Shown: piece by piece, positions 18,658 to 29,773 of the stretch
How positions within the stretch are numbered: the first letter of the stretch is position 1
Layout: the number at the start of each line of letters is the position of its first letter
DNA from: Blattamonas nauphoetae
Lineage: Eukaryota > Preaxostyla > Oxymonadida
NCBI GenBank assembly: GCA_033064195.1
Contig: JARBJD010000245.1
Coordinates: 1-64,000 of the forward strand
Direction of reading: 5' to 3'
Length of the DNA stretch: 64,000 nt
Position numbers and translations under genes: made by a program
Notes under the pieces: generated by a model
Told to the model about the DNA's origin: nothing
Database searches by the model: none
Seen by the model: the letters and a program-made list of their open reading frames with translations, nothing else

Positions 18658-21600
18658 TAGTGGTGTCACCAATCGGTGTCTTGTCACCAATTGGTACTTT
18701 TCTCATATTTGATAGAAGAGATAGTGAATATGAACTGTGTGAAGTGATAGAGTTAATTGATACCCCCTTCACGAGAAAAACACGAAATACTAGTTGTGTG
18801 TCCAGATCATGGGTTAGATCATCTTTCGACATGAAAAAGAGGACAGATTAGACTTTATTCACATCATATTTTGCTTCTTTCACTCTATTTAGTAATCTTT
18901 AGACGTATATTGACATGATTCTTATTGATTGAAATGATGAAATGAAAAGATGGGCAGATCGATTTCTGTTCCTCGTCGGATGTGCTGTTGTCAGCTTTGA
19001 ACGTGAAGACTGGGTATGTGTCAAGACTGAGCACGAACAGCTGTCTCATCAGGCGAAGGATGTCAGAAATGTAAGGACGAAAGGCGACGATGTTGCCGAG
19101 GAGGAGATTGAGGGAGAGGATCCCAGCTGCCTCTTCGCCCTCATCCAGCTCTGATTTCACTTCATCTTCGAGAGCCTTCGAGACCGGTTTGGAGATGGCT
19201 GAGACAAGTTGAAGGATGACGTGGACGAGTCGTTGGAGGAGCAACTGTCCACAGATGTCTGCGAGGCGATGTGTCGTTGGTTTGCTCATCGTTCGGATGA
19301 GGATGGAGAGGAGCGAGTGCACTGCCTCGGAGAACTAGGATTGGACAGCAAACGGCTTGTCTGATATGGGGCTGCTGGAAGACGGGTAGCTTGTGAGGTG
19401 GACGGAGGGGATGAGGGTGCTGATGTAGGAGAGCGAGGGAGGGACGAACTGGGAGTTGGGAGTGCTCAGGTTGGAGGTGTTATTCGCCAAAGATTTCTCC
19501 ACTCTGCTCAGAAGCTGGTTGGATTGCGATTGGATGAACATGCTCCATGTACTCTTCGTGTCTGCGTCTTCGAAGAATCTGGATTCGCCCAGAATGTTGA
19601 AGAGGGAGAGGCAGAAGAAGCTGAGAATGGACGAGAGAGCCCTTGTGTGTGAACGCCCTCATTCCAGCAGAAGCGATTGGGAGAGTGAGACGAGCGAGAG
19701 AAGCGTCGTTCCAAGTGTCTCGTTGTCCTCAAGCGAAGAATTCACAGCCAACCTGAACTGCGTCTCGAAGTCCTAGAGCAGCGGTCACGCGGTGGCTGCG
19801 ATGGGAGAGTGAGAGGAAGTCAGCGAGCATTTCCAATATCATGTCGACTGTGATGACCACTGTGGGGAGACTCAACTGCTCAGTGAAGTTGTATGCGGGA
19901 AGGATGAAATGGAGTGAGTGTGATGTCGGGTTTGTGTGGAAAACATGAAATAACTCCGAACATGGCATCTTTGGCTGTCAGTTGTGGTTGTACTGTGTCT
20001 TCTTTCCATCGTCTGCCACAAGACCGTCTCCAGACTGTACCCAATCTTCTCTCTCGTTCACAACATCTCGATGTTCATGAGTGGTGGAAGAACCGACGAG
20101 ATCACATCCCTGTTCAGCGCGGCGTTGGGCAACCCGATGTCAGCGGGAACATTTGGTGTGGGTGGATGAGAGAAGGGAGAGGTGACGGACCGGACCTGTC
20201 GATAACTGTCGCGCAATTCGCGATATATTCGTTGAACAACGTCTGTCGCATATTGTTGTCGAGTGCAGGAAGTTAAGAACACACGAACAGTCAAACGAGG
20301 TTTGGATTTGCAGCGAGGATCCTGATGTCGTCGCTGTGATTGAACTGAAATTTCTCGAAAGTGTCTGCAGTCGCTAGAGGTGTAAGAAAGGTGTATCAAC
20401 TGAGGAGATGAATGATTGGCGAATGAAGGCTCCAGTGGATTGAGGAGAGGAGAGTGGACTGAGCGAGGAGGACGTGTTCGGCACGAGAAGAGTGAGAGGG
20501 AGAAGATCAGGGGCGAAAGTGAAGGGATGATGTCGAGAGAGGAAGCAAGACGAGAAATATGTGTTGAAGAAGATGCTGTCGTAAAACAGATGTCCATGCG
20601 TGTCGACAAACACTGTCTGGTGTTTGGGTGCTGGGGGCGAAGAAAGGAGCATGTTCTCAAACTGGAGCGAAGTGGAATCGTTGAGAAGATGTTGTGAGAG
20701 AGGTGTGGATGAACACTGATTTCTGCGCTTTTCTCTCGTCTCTCACATCGATGATCTCATCTGTCGTCGAAGCAAGGTCATTCTTGATCTGCAGGGGAAT
20801 CTATTTGAGCGGCTTCTTCGGGCAGGCTTTGGCTGACGAGATCACGTCGACAAGTGACAATATTCAATCGTCCTTCGCTTTGCTTCGCACGACGTGGTTG
20901 TTGCTGTGCTGTTTGTCGTGCAATTTCTTCTCGCCCGCGTGATGAGCACAAAGGGAACAAAAACTTCCGATGAAGATCAAACTGTCTCCGAGTTTCATCG
21001 TTCTTCACTAACAACGTTTCGACTTGAAAATCGTCGAGTGAAGGAACAGAGAAGGACGTGATTGGTGATGAGTGTGCAGTTGAGGTGAAGGTGAGGATGG
21101 AAACAGGACCCAGTCACATTCGAATGAACACGTTGTTTTGTGACGTCACAACAACATGGGTAGAGAGTGTTGGGGGGACAGGATACTCACCTGTCATGAT
21201 AAGATGAGAGAAGGTGTGAGGATGTAGATTTCCAGAACAGCGGTGGATGTGACAGTAATGAAAGCTGGCAGATAAGGAGGGAACATGGAAGAACGAAGCA
21301 AAAGCGAGTTTAGGGTGTTTTGGATGGATGGTGAAGAGTGAGACCAGCAATGGATGTGATTGAGAGGGCGGATTGCATCAACCAGAAGATCAAGATCATT
21401 CCTTCAAAACAGGAGTCTGTCGCTGTTTGAGTTGATGTGAGTGTCGGAGAGTTGTGAGATACGTGATTGGAACTCATCGACAGGAAAGTCGACGGGAATT
21501 TTTAGCTCTGGGGTTCCGTGGAGAGAGAGGGAGATGATCATTGAGTTGAACAAACACAACGCGGGTTGCCGCAATTGTGATGATGATGAGAACGGTTCGA

Positions 21601-21972
21601 ATGATGAGGTGAAATGGAGGTTTGACTAAATGTCACCTTTCTGGAAATGGTGATATGATGATCCCATTATATGACACAGAGAGAAATTAGACAGGAAAAT
21701 CACGAGAATAGGCAGTATTTTAGTCTCATGATTGCAAAATAAAGTGAAAGAAGCAAAATATGATGTGAATAAAGTCTAATCTGTCCTCTTTTTCATGTCG
21801 AAAGATGATCTAACCCATGATCTGGACACACAACTAGTATTTCGTGTTTTTCTCGTGAAGGGGGTATCAATTAACTCTATCACTTCACACAGTTCATATT
21901 CACTATCTCTTCTATCAAATATGAGAAAAGCACCAATTGGTGACAAGACACCGATTGGTGACACCACTATCA
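18658..21972. mobile_element. 3.3 kb element bounded by 240 bp inverted repeats
   Basis: Arms at about 18658-18898 and 21731-21972 are inverted copies with only a few mismatches. Both outer ends start ATAGTGGTGTCACC and carry an internal palindrome around ACCAATTGGT. The 2.8 kb between them holds eroded gene fragments on the minus strand and no transposase I can recognise. The structure fits a non-autonomous DNA transposon or foldback element that picked up host DNA. No clear target duplication was found. Confidence 0.6.
18885..20660 (-). pseudogene. Decayed host gene fragments inside the 3.3 kb element
   Basis: Minus-strand frames such as 18885-19322 (SLLSILIRTMSKPTTHRLAD, LLGNIVAFRPYISDILRLM), 19335-19541 and 20374-20652 (VFVDTHGHLFYDSIFFNTYF) are helical and leucine-rich and look like pieces of one large alpha-helical protein. 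They are broken up by stops and frame changes. I cannot name the parent gene. Confidence 0.35.
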
Positions 21973-22540
21973 GGTGATTATTGGGAAATAATAATTTCTT
22001 TAACTTCCATTCTCTCCAACAACAGTACATCATGCACTTAAAAACCACTTTTTGAAAATTCCATTTAGATATGGCGGAAATCCACGGGTTGTTTTTCAGA
22101 ATCTGTCTAAGGGTCAGATCAAGGACTTTTTGCTTCCGGAAACAATCTCTCTTTTTACATCTCACTCTTCCTAAGAATTTTCATGAGATGATAAAGTAAA
22201 TGGTAGAAGAGAATGAGAGTTTTGGTCTTTTCAAGGAGCTTTTAACGGTCATCAAAGTCATGAATTTGGCCGGATCAAATGTTCAAGAATTACATTCCAA
22301 TCTGTATCATAAAATTATCACCTCACAAATTTATCTCGATAAATACTAATTTTCCGAAGAAATCAAATAGTGAATAAAAAAATTGCTGTGTACATCCCGT
22401 GGATTTCCGCCATATCGGTTGAGATCTCACCCATATTTCGAAAACCTCCGGTCACTGACTGTCACCACTTTTTGGCCAAAAGTGACCCGGTCACCTCGGT
22501 CACGCCAGTATAGAACTCCTCCTTCAGACAGTCAAAATTA
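21973..22540. other. Intergenic A/T-rich sequence with a short inverted-repeat element
   Basis: No gene is supported. A perfect 21 bp inverted repeat at 22068-22088 and 22396-22416 (GATATGGCGGAAATCCACGG...) bounds 349 bp, which suggests another small MITE. A palindrome CACTTTTTGGCCAAAAGTG sits near 22470. Confidence 0.45.
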
Positions 22541-23700
22541 TCGATGATGTGGACGTGAAAAAGAAAGAACGAATCAAAGGCTGACTAGCTGGCTGGCTGT
22601 ATGTGAGTATGTATGGATGTATTGACAGGGTGAGGGTGAGTGACTAGAGATCTGATATTTGGCCGATCATCCAATCACTGAGACCATTGACAACCTCTGG
22701 AGATGGGGATGCATAATCAAAAGCAACATTGACATTCCCATTGTCCATGTGTGGCTGGAGCGTGAGAAGCACTGGGATGGGTGTCTTGTTCTTGAGAGCA
22801 AGAGCGGAGACGAGGCAGATCACCTGCTTGTTGCTGGAGTACCCAGGAAGCAGATGGAAGTGGTATGTCGACTGCAGAAGGCCGATGATCGACTGGAGAA
22901 GGGCGGGATTGAGTGGGGAGCGAGTGGAGATGATTTTGTGGGTGGCGCGGTTCGGCTGCTGCTTGAATTGGTTCCACATGTTGTTGTAGATTTCAGACGA
23001 GGGTGCGGGCGAGGGAACAGAGAAGAATGACGTGGGGGGAGATGGGAGGAAGAACGACGCGTTCGTTGTCTGCAGACCTTGGATGTACGAGAAGGTGAGG
23101 ATGGGCGGGTTGGTGAATCCACCCTGCGCCAGAACAACAATGTTCAGCATGAGTGGAGTGGAGGAGATCTGATTCCCAGCCATCGGCTGCAGTTGAACAG
23201 TGAGAGCAGACTCGGGTGGAGCTCACTGAAATCGTGCACGTTTTCGTCGGGCTCGTTGGATGGAGGGCCGTTGGTATGTGCGACAACAAGCAGTGAGTCC
23301 ACCTCTGTCTCGCCTCCTTCGCACCAAATGTTCTTCCAAATCCATGGGAATTGAGGACTCCGATCGAGGCTATTCATTCATTCCATCAACACTTAGTCAG
23401 AGGTTTTGGAGACTTGGATTTGGATGAGTTGGGCCTGGCCCGAATGAACCGAACAGAGGTGACATCAAGTCTGTGTTCGACTGTTCCGGCTGAGTCGTCG
23501 GCGATCCCTGTTTCTGAGACGAGCTCATGTCCAGCTGCATGTCTCCAAAGTCAATCAGAGTGTCATCCTTGCTTGCCTCACGTTCAGACAGTTTCGATGG
23601 CCCTGGCTGCCCGGACTGGCCTGAGGTAGCGGAGATGAGACCGCTGTCAAACACGGAAAGACATCTGATGATGATACTCTTCTGACGAAACATAAGCAAA
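22540..23700 (-). pseudogene. AP-2 alpha-adaptin pseudogene (hinge and appendage)
   Basis: 22644-23183 is nearly identical to the last 180 codons of the AP-2 alpha gene at 37685-40840, including the stop and about 100 bp of 3' flank. 23410-23690 matches the hinge of the same protein (DDTLIDFGDMQLDM, QSNTDLMSPLFGSFG). About 200 bp of other sequence replaces the region between hinge and appendage, and the trunk is missing. It is a dead partial copy. The homology of the flank stops abruptly near 22500, at the edge of unrelated DNA. Confidence 0.85.
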
Positions 23701-24290
23701 CAACAGAATCATCAGACCTTTCCTGTCAAAACGGTTTGGACGAAAGTGGAAAGGTGTGAACAACTAACGGAAGGGACAGAAAAGCATATCAAACTGCATC
23801 CACCATTTCTGCGGGAGAATAAAGCTGGTGGTTGACTGAGAGTGCAAATCTGACTTGTCCAATTGGTCTTGCAGTGAAGTCATACATGTTTCCATTCCAC
23901 CGATGTGAGAAATACATATCCACTTTATTGTTTCGAGATGTGTTGGATCTCATTCGAGGGCTTGGCTTTCTGAAGTGTTTCAATGATTGGAAGCCTATAT
24001 CCAGAAAACGAAGGAGGTTGTGTAATCTTCAGAATGGCGGGAAATCGAGATCGGGGCGTTTGAGATTTTTGCTGGGGTTGTGGTGCTTCGATCTTTGGTT
24101 GACGCGAAATCAATGGTGGCGGGATTCGGGAGGAGGAGAATCGATAACAGTTCTTCGATGACGGACCGGAGTTTGGATACCATCGAAGTGCCGATAGAAT
24201 AAAAATTCTTCGATTTTGACATTTCCGAGCAGGTCTGTTCAGAAGTGAAGGGTATTCTATGGAGATAAAGCAATACATCACATAGACGGT
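23701..24290. other. No gene supported
   Basis: Short frames on both strands, none with a recognisable domain. The minus strand at 23995-24294 has a slightly coding-like composition. Confidence 0.3.
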
Positions 24291-24662
24291 TCAATTGGGG
24301 AATGCAATCACAGAAGCCTGGACAATCGATGCGAGAGCTGATATCCTCTTATTCTGACAAACGAGCATAATTTCTTGTTCATCGACATCGCCGGAAACAT
24401 CAAGTAAGATTTGCAGATTGGACAAGGCATTTTTTGTGATTGGTTGCAAATTCAGGGTTCCTTGCATGAGATGCAACGAGTACGCATCCGTGGTTGCTAT
24501 GATGTAAAACTGTCCTGTCCTCCTCGGTTTCTGTCCGTCCTCCACTTTTTCTTGTCCTATTTTGAAACTCAGAGAAATATGTGATTTTTTGTTATTTCCG
24601 GTGATAATATTGCATTTAAGAACGAATTTTAGCTTGTTTTTGCTAAAAAACATGAAAACCAA
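24291..24662 (-). CDS. Hypothetical protein (123 aa)
   Basis: A minus-strand frame with a basic, hydrophobic start and a regular middle (GQFYIIATTDAYSLHLMQGT, ALSNLQILLDVSGDVDEQEI). The composition is compatible with a real domain, but I recognise none and there is no supporting neighbour. It could be a gene fragment. Confidence 0.3.
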   Translation of the reverse strand: MVFMFFSKNKLKFVLKCNIITGNNKKSHISLSFKIGQEKVEDGQKPRRTGQFYIIATTDAYSLHLMQGTLNLQPITKNALSNLQILLDVSGDVDEQEIMLVCQNKRISALASIVQASVIAFPN

Positions 24663-24773
24663 CGACTTCGATGTTATAATTCACATTAAGGGTTGATCAC
24701 AAAAGAATCATCTCGGATACTCTTGTTTTAGATGAAATGTTACGGAAAACAGAATAGTAAAGAAGTTAGAAGG

Positions 24774-25538
24774 GTGGAGAGGATGGAGCATGCGATCGTG
24801 GAGAGGATGGAGCAGGCGATCGTGGAGAGGATGGAGCAGGCGATCGTGGAGAGGATGGAGCAGGCGATCGTGGAGAGGATGGAGCAGGCGATCGTGGAGA
24901 GGATTGAGCAGGCGATCGTGGAGAGGATGGAGCATGCGATCGTGGAGAGGATGGAGCAGGCGATCGTGGAGAGGATGGAGCATGCGATCGTGGAGAGGAT
25001 GGAGCAGGCGATCGTGGAGAGGATGGAGCAGGCGATCGTGGAGAGGACGGAGCATGCGATCGTGGAGAGGATGGAGCAGGCGATCGTGGAGAGGATTGAG
25101 CAGGCGATCGTGGAGAGGATGGAGCATGCGATCGTGGAGAGGATTGAGCAGGCGATCGTGGAGAGGATGGAGCATGCGATCGTGGAGAGGATGGAGCAGG
25201 CGATCGTGGAGAGGATGGAGCATGCGATCGTGGAGAGGACGGAGCATGCGATCGTGGAGAGGATGGAACAGGCGATCGTGGAGAGGATGGAGCAGGCGAT
25301 CGTGGAGAGGATGGAGTATGCGATCGTGGAGAGGACGGAACAGGCGATCGTGGAGAGGATGGAGCAGGCGATCGTGGAGAGGATGGAGCATGCGATCGTG
25401 GAGAGGATGGAGCAGGCGATCGTGGAGAGGATGGAGCATGCGATCGTGGAGAGGACGGAGCAGGAGATTGTGGAGAGGATGGAAAAGGCGATCGTGGGGA
25501 GGATGGAACAGGCGATCGTGGGGAGGATGGAACAGGCA
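24774..25538. repeat. 24 bp minisatellite, about 32 units
   Basis: Tandem units of the form GTGGAGAGGATGGAGCAGGC followed by GATC. Variants differ at a few positions (CAG/CAT, GAT/GAC, GGA/TGA). The period is a multiple of three, so four of six frames stay open for 240-320 codons. The plus frame from 24732 to 25703 reads repeated ERMEQAIV units. None of the frames has a convincing start or family, so I call it a repeat, not a gene. Confidence 0.9.
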
Positions 25539-25674
25539 GTTATCATCCCATACATCTCACTCGCTTCTCGGCCATGTCCCATCAGTGTTGGCCCGTTGGT
25601 GGGTGTGAAGACGAAGTCGCTGACCCATTCTCCTCAACACAACTTGACATTGAAGGAACACCCTTCTGAGGATC

Positions 25675-26580
25675 TTACAACGTTGGTGCACCTTTTGGCT
25701 TGATGTCTTGGAAGGTGGATGAAACGACACGGAACGTGGTTGTGGCTGTCATAACTGAGGATCTTGCTGTGAACAGTGCAGGTGTGATTGTCGTTGATGT
25801 GGATATATTGACATCGCATGCGTTGATCTCAACTGTTTCTCCTTTCGTTTCGATCGTTCCTGTGCCAGCAACGACATACTCCAGACACACTGAAGAGAAT
25901 AGGAATTTTCCTGATTGGGCAGTGTTCACAATCTTCGAATCGAACGAGAGACGCGAGGCGGTGCACGCAGTCAATGATGTTCGGATGGAGAGCCGTCCAT
26001 CTGTAGGTATGGCGAAGTTTTCTCCTCCATTCGCAGCAGAAGACACAGTGAAGTCGGTATTGCGAATGTTTCCTGTTGTACCACTGCTGATTGTTCCACT
26101 CGCAGCTCCGCAAACTCTGATGAGAAGTGAGAAGTGTCGGGGTGGCTGACGTCGTCTGTGACAGATCACACCATCTCACGATCCAATCATGCCCGTCTCC
26201 ACCTCTTTGCCTGTCCGTCTCCCTCGCGAAATCCATTCCTTCTTTGGATGCTTTTGAGATGAAGGAAACGAGATAACGCTCAACCGGCCTGCTATGATGA
26301 TAATGGCTCCCACTCCATTCTCTGCAGTGGTCGGAGATATTTTGAAGCAGAGAGAAGTGATTGTGAGAGAAACCGACAACAGGATCGACACATCGAGAGA
26401 GCGAGGCTGGTTCAGAGTTCATGTGATGAACGAAGGAGAAATGTTGGTCCAGACCGTGTGGTGTCGATGAGAGACGAGCTTGTTGGTTCACAATTTGGGA
26501 AAGAAGAGGCAGAGAACGTGACACTGCCCCCACAGCTTGATTCGTCCAGTACATTCTCTCCAACCATCCTGCCTTCTTCC
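25675..26580 (-). pseudogene. Fragment of a beta-helix-type surface protein (tentative)
   Basis: Minus-strand frames (25675-26169, and others up to 26580) show the spaced valine/isoleucine/serine ladder of parallel beta-helix proteins (VVAGTGTIETKGETVEINAC, NISTSTTITPALFTA, SLTITSLCFKISPTTAENG). Frames shift along the stretch, and no signal peptide or anchor is seen, so it seems to be a decayed piece of a larger surface-type protein. Confidence 0.35.
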
Positions 26581-26599
26581 CCGACATGTCTCTCGTTCT

Positions 26600-27960
26600 C
26601 TTCCTGATGTCTTTTCCCCCAACTTCTCCTGATCGACGAATTCTTTGTCATCTTCTCACAGATGTTCCTTGTTTTCAAATCGCTGTTTTCATTCATCACG
26701 AAGAATAGATCTAGGATGGATGATGGTCTTATTTCCGAAGCCAAATGACAGAAAACAGAATCTTTCAGGGCAGTGATGAGGAGAGTGCCCAATGTCAGAA
26801 ATAGAAGGGGGTGCAGTGATGAAATGAGTGGGATATGGATGTGGTTTAGCAGTTGGTGAAATGGTATTCAGAGTCTGAAGCAGTTGACGTTGTGAAAGTC
26901 GAGTTCTGGACGATGAAACGCCCGTTGCCGTTGATATTTGATATTATGCTTTCATGAAGTAGACTCTACACTTTTTCTGTCGCCGTTCCAAAAAGAAGTG
27001 TTGTCCATGATGACACAGCATTTTGGGTGGCCGTGGTTGGGTCAGGTTGGGTCAGATTGTTCGAAACACAAGTCAAGACGGTTACCAATTGTGGCTCGAC
27101 TGTGGGACAGGCTGTTAAAAGCTGCTATCAGCTTGTTGCAGAGAATAGTCGATGGGATTGTGTCCATGTTGTCTTTCACGTCTGAGCTCACTATCAGAGG
27201 GAAAACGAGGTTAAGTGTCGTTTGAGAAACATCATCCAGGTGGTGACATGAATGACAGGACAAAATCGGGGATCCAAACGAAGAAACGAGCTTCTTCTCT
27301 TCGGTCGTTGTCAGAGAAGATGCTATCAGGGAAATTACATCCGGTGGCGCAATGCGCTGTGAGAAACGCATTGACGGGGTGCTGCTGTGAAGTGAGAAGA
27401 GATGTTGGTCTTCATTCAATGACGTGAGGACGCGTGCATTTTTTTGGTCCTTGGGAGAGCTATGTTCCGTGATCGGTGATCTCATTTGCCCTGGACATTG
27501 CAGGATGAAGAAGAATGGTTGTTGAATTGTGACATTGCCATCAATTATTGGACGATGTTCATGAGGTGGACGAGAGGATCATGAGGATCTGCAACTTATT
27601 GTCGAATGGCGAGTGAATAAAGTGAAATACGTGACCAGTCACAACAGATATATTAATGAAGATGAATCAAACGATTGATTTTTTGATAAGCTTGAATAAC
27701 CATTTCGAGTTTGATTGAGACATCTATTCCAGACGAATGAAGAGAAATAACTGGAGAAAAGGGTAAGAGCGATTGAAGTGCATACTAACATTGTGATATG
27801 TGCATCTATCAATTCAGTTTGTAGTCAAAGACAGACAAGAGGAGTAAGAATGATGAGTCGAGCAGATCTTCACAAATTGAGTTTCAATGGAGACAAAATT
27901 GAGTCATTCCCAGACAATCGAAGTGTTGAATGGAGAACTTACTTCAAATAACGTGATAAG
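26600..27960. other. No certain gene; eroded coding-like sequence
   Basis: A minus-strand frame at 27042-27485 (147 aa, including LVFPLIVSSDVKDNMDTIP) is the best candidate. It has no family match. The remainder is non-coding as far as I can see. Confidence 0.3.
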
Positions 27961-27984
27961 AGATCCTGAAAGAAAAGAGAGGAC

Positions 27985-28061
27985 TCACACACGATGCGAT
28001 GGGTGTTTCAGGAAACGCACTGCATGATTCACCTCAATTGGGGTCAATTTCATTTCAGTGT
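27985..28061 (-). pseudogene. MPPKHK-family pseudogene, downstream piece
   Basis: Read on the minus strand, this stretch matches the MPPKHK-family genes at 51285-51325 and 55195-55230 (ALTPIEINHAIRFLE-type segment). It is the continuation of the pseudogene start at 37030-37439, separated from it by the 9 kb nested insertion. The match ends after about 75 bp. Confidence 0.75.
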
Positions 28062-28495
28062 TATAGGGGGTGAACTAATTATGTCCCCTCCAACTTTCTC
28101 AATATGTAGGGAAGGGATGCAACAAACAATACAAGTATAAAGCTTACACATAGTCGTTACATCGATTATTGTTTTCATTTTACATCATTACGACTTAATT
28201 CGATACTTTCAGGAAAAATGAGATCTCAGACAGACAATTCTCTTTCAATTCTCACTTTTGCCAGGAAAGAATGTTGATCAAACGGATTCATCGAGATTCA
28301 AAAAACTCGAATTTGTGAATAACGAACGAAGATCAATCCTATTAAAGTCAAATGGAGGATCCATGCAATGGATGACAGGACAGATTCCTAGATGTCTATC
28401 CTCATCATTATTCAAATAATTGCTCTCAAAATGCATAGAATTTGACAATTTTTTTGTAGACAATCGATTTCAATGAAATCATATGTCCTCTCGTT

Positions 28496-28984
28496 CAGGG
28501 TTTTCGGGTGCACCGCTCCTGGGACCCATGCTTAATTAAAATGTCATCCTCTGAGACAAATTTTGATTTCACCGATTTTCTTGAGGAAGACGATGACAGT
28601 TCAAGTTCATCGGATGAGAGTACAAATACATTCAAGATGGTGTTGAAGCAGGGCGAGACAAACTGCTTTTCCAGACCATAATTCACATTTCGAAGATCGA
28701 GCGAAATTCTTCAATTCTGATTCTATTCGATTGTTACTTTCGTGCAAATGGTTCATAACGGAGATAAACTGTCTATCATGAACTTATGAAGTCTATTTTT
28801 CTCTCTTCATTCCACATTTCATCAGGAAAAAAAAGACATGAACTCGTTCTCCTATGATTTTTGACCAATATAATCGTTTTTCATCGCTTTTTCTTCATTT
28901 TAATCATCTTCCTCAAATGTATTTTTGTGAAAAAGGATAGTTGTGTTGTGATCGAAGTGATCAGCGGTGCACCCGAAAACCCTG
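28496..28984. mobile_element. 489 bp MITE with perfect 22 bp inverted ends
   Basis: Ends at 28496-28517 and 28963-28984 are perfect inverted repeats starting CAGGGTTTTCGGGTGCACC. The 6 bp CTCGTT at 28490-28495 is repeated at 28985-28990 as a target duplication. A small plus-strand frame near 28541 encodes an acidic N-terminus (FTDFLEEDDDSSSSSDEST), perhaps from the parent transposase. It sits inside the TA-targeting element. Confidence 0.8.
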
Positions 28985-29280
28985 CTCTCGTTCACTATCT
29001 CTTTCGATCCTCAGGAAAAGGTATTGCGATTTTCTTTTATCAAAATCAGTTTTCATTTCTGGATAATAGTGAAGAAATACACGTTTCAATGGAAGATTGA
29101 AATTTCTACCGTGGTTAGAGTTTTCATCCCCATTGTCGTGGATCTTGACAGTGGCTTCGATTCAAGTCTCATTTTCTTATTTCAGGACTTTTTCAGATTA
29201 TAAGAAGGCCTCCTACGTGATATTTATGATCGACCACGCTATACCAACCTTCGAACGAAAAGAGATCGACTTTTCTTTTT

Positions 29281-29773
29281 GAGCTGTCCAAAATTTTGGA
29301 CACCTTTGATCGCTTTTCCAGAAAAGTGGACACTTGTCGAAAAAACGCAGAAATGGACACCTGTAATTTAAAAAAATCCCAGGATTTGGACACCCCCAGA
29401 TTCTGGACACCTGTCTGCCAAAATAGGAGGTTAGGTGTCCAAAATTCTGGATTTTAGGAAAAGCCTGAAAACCAATCAGAAAAGAGTTCATGAGATACAA
29501 AACCCAATAAACGAGGAAAAATGAACTACAAACACGGTCCAAGACAGAGGGATGGAAAGATCATGACGAAAGATAAAAAGAGAGAATAGAAGAAGAAAAG
29601 AGCAAGATGGTGGTAGAAAGAAAGTAGAAATAGGGAGTGGAAGGGCCAAGGTGCTTACGGAAAACGACTGCTCAGAAGTAGAGTTGAAAATAGAGGTGAG
29701 TTAATAAGAGTGACTGGACGGCCTGTGCAAAGGTATATAAGAGAACGCGAGATGGAATGCGAAAGAGAAAACA
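29281..29773 (+). repeat. MULE left terminal repeat, unique part
   Basis: Carries several copies of the heptamer GGACACC in both orientations. They are probably transposase binding sites, by analogy with subterminal motifs of other DNA transposons. Confidence 0.8.

Noticed and set aside
19914-20276. 120 aa plus-strand frame in the 3.3 kb element
   Set aside because: No domain is present, and the opposite strand has the better coding composition. It is treated as a shadow of decayed sequence.
24732-25703. 323 aa ERMEQAIV repeat protein as a gene
   Set aside because: Four frames stay open simply because the repeat period is 24. No convincing start, promoter or partner domain supports any of them.
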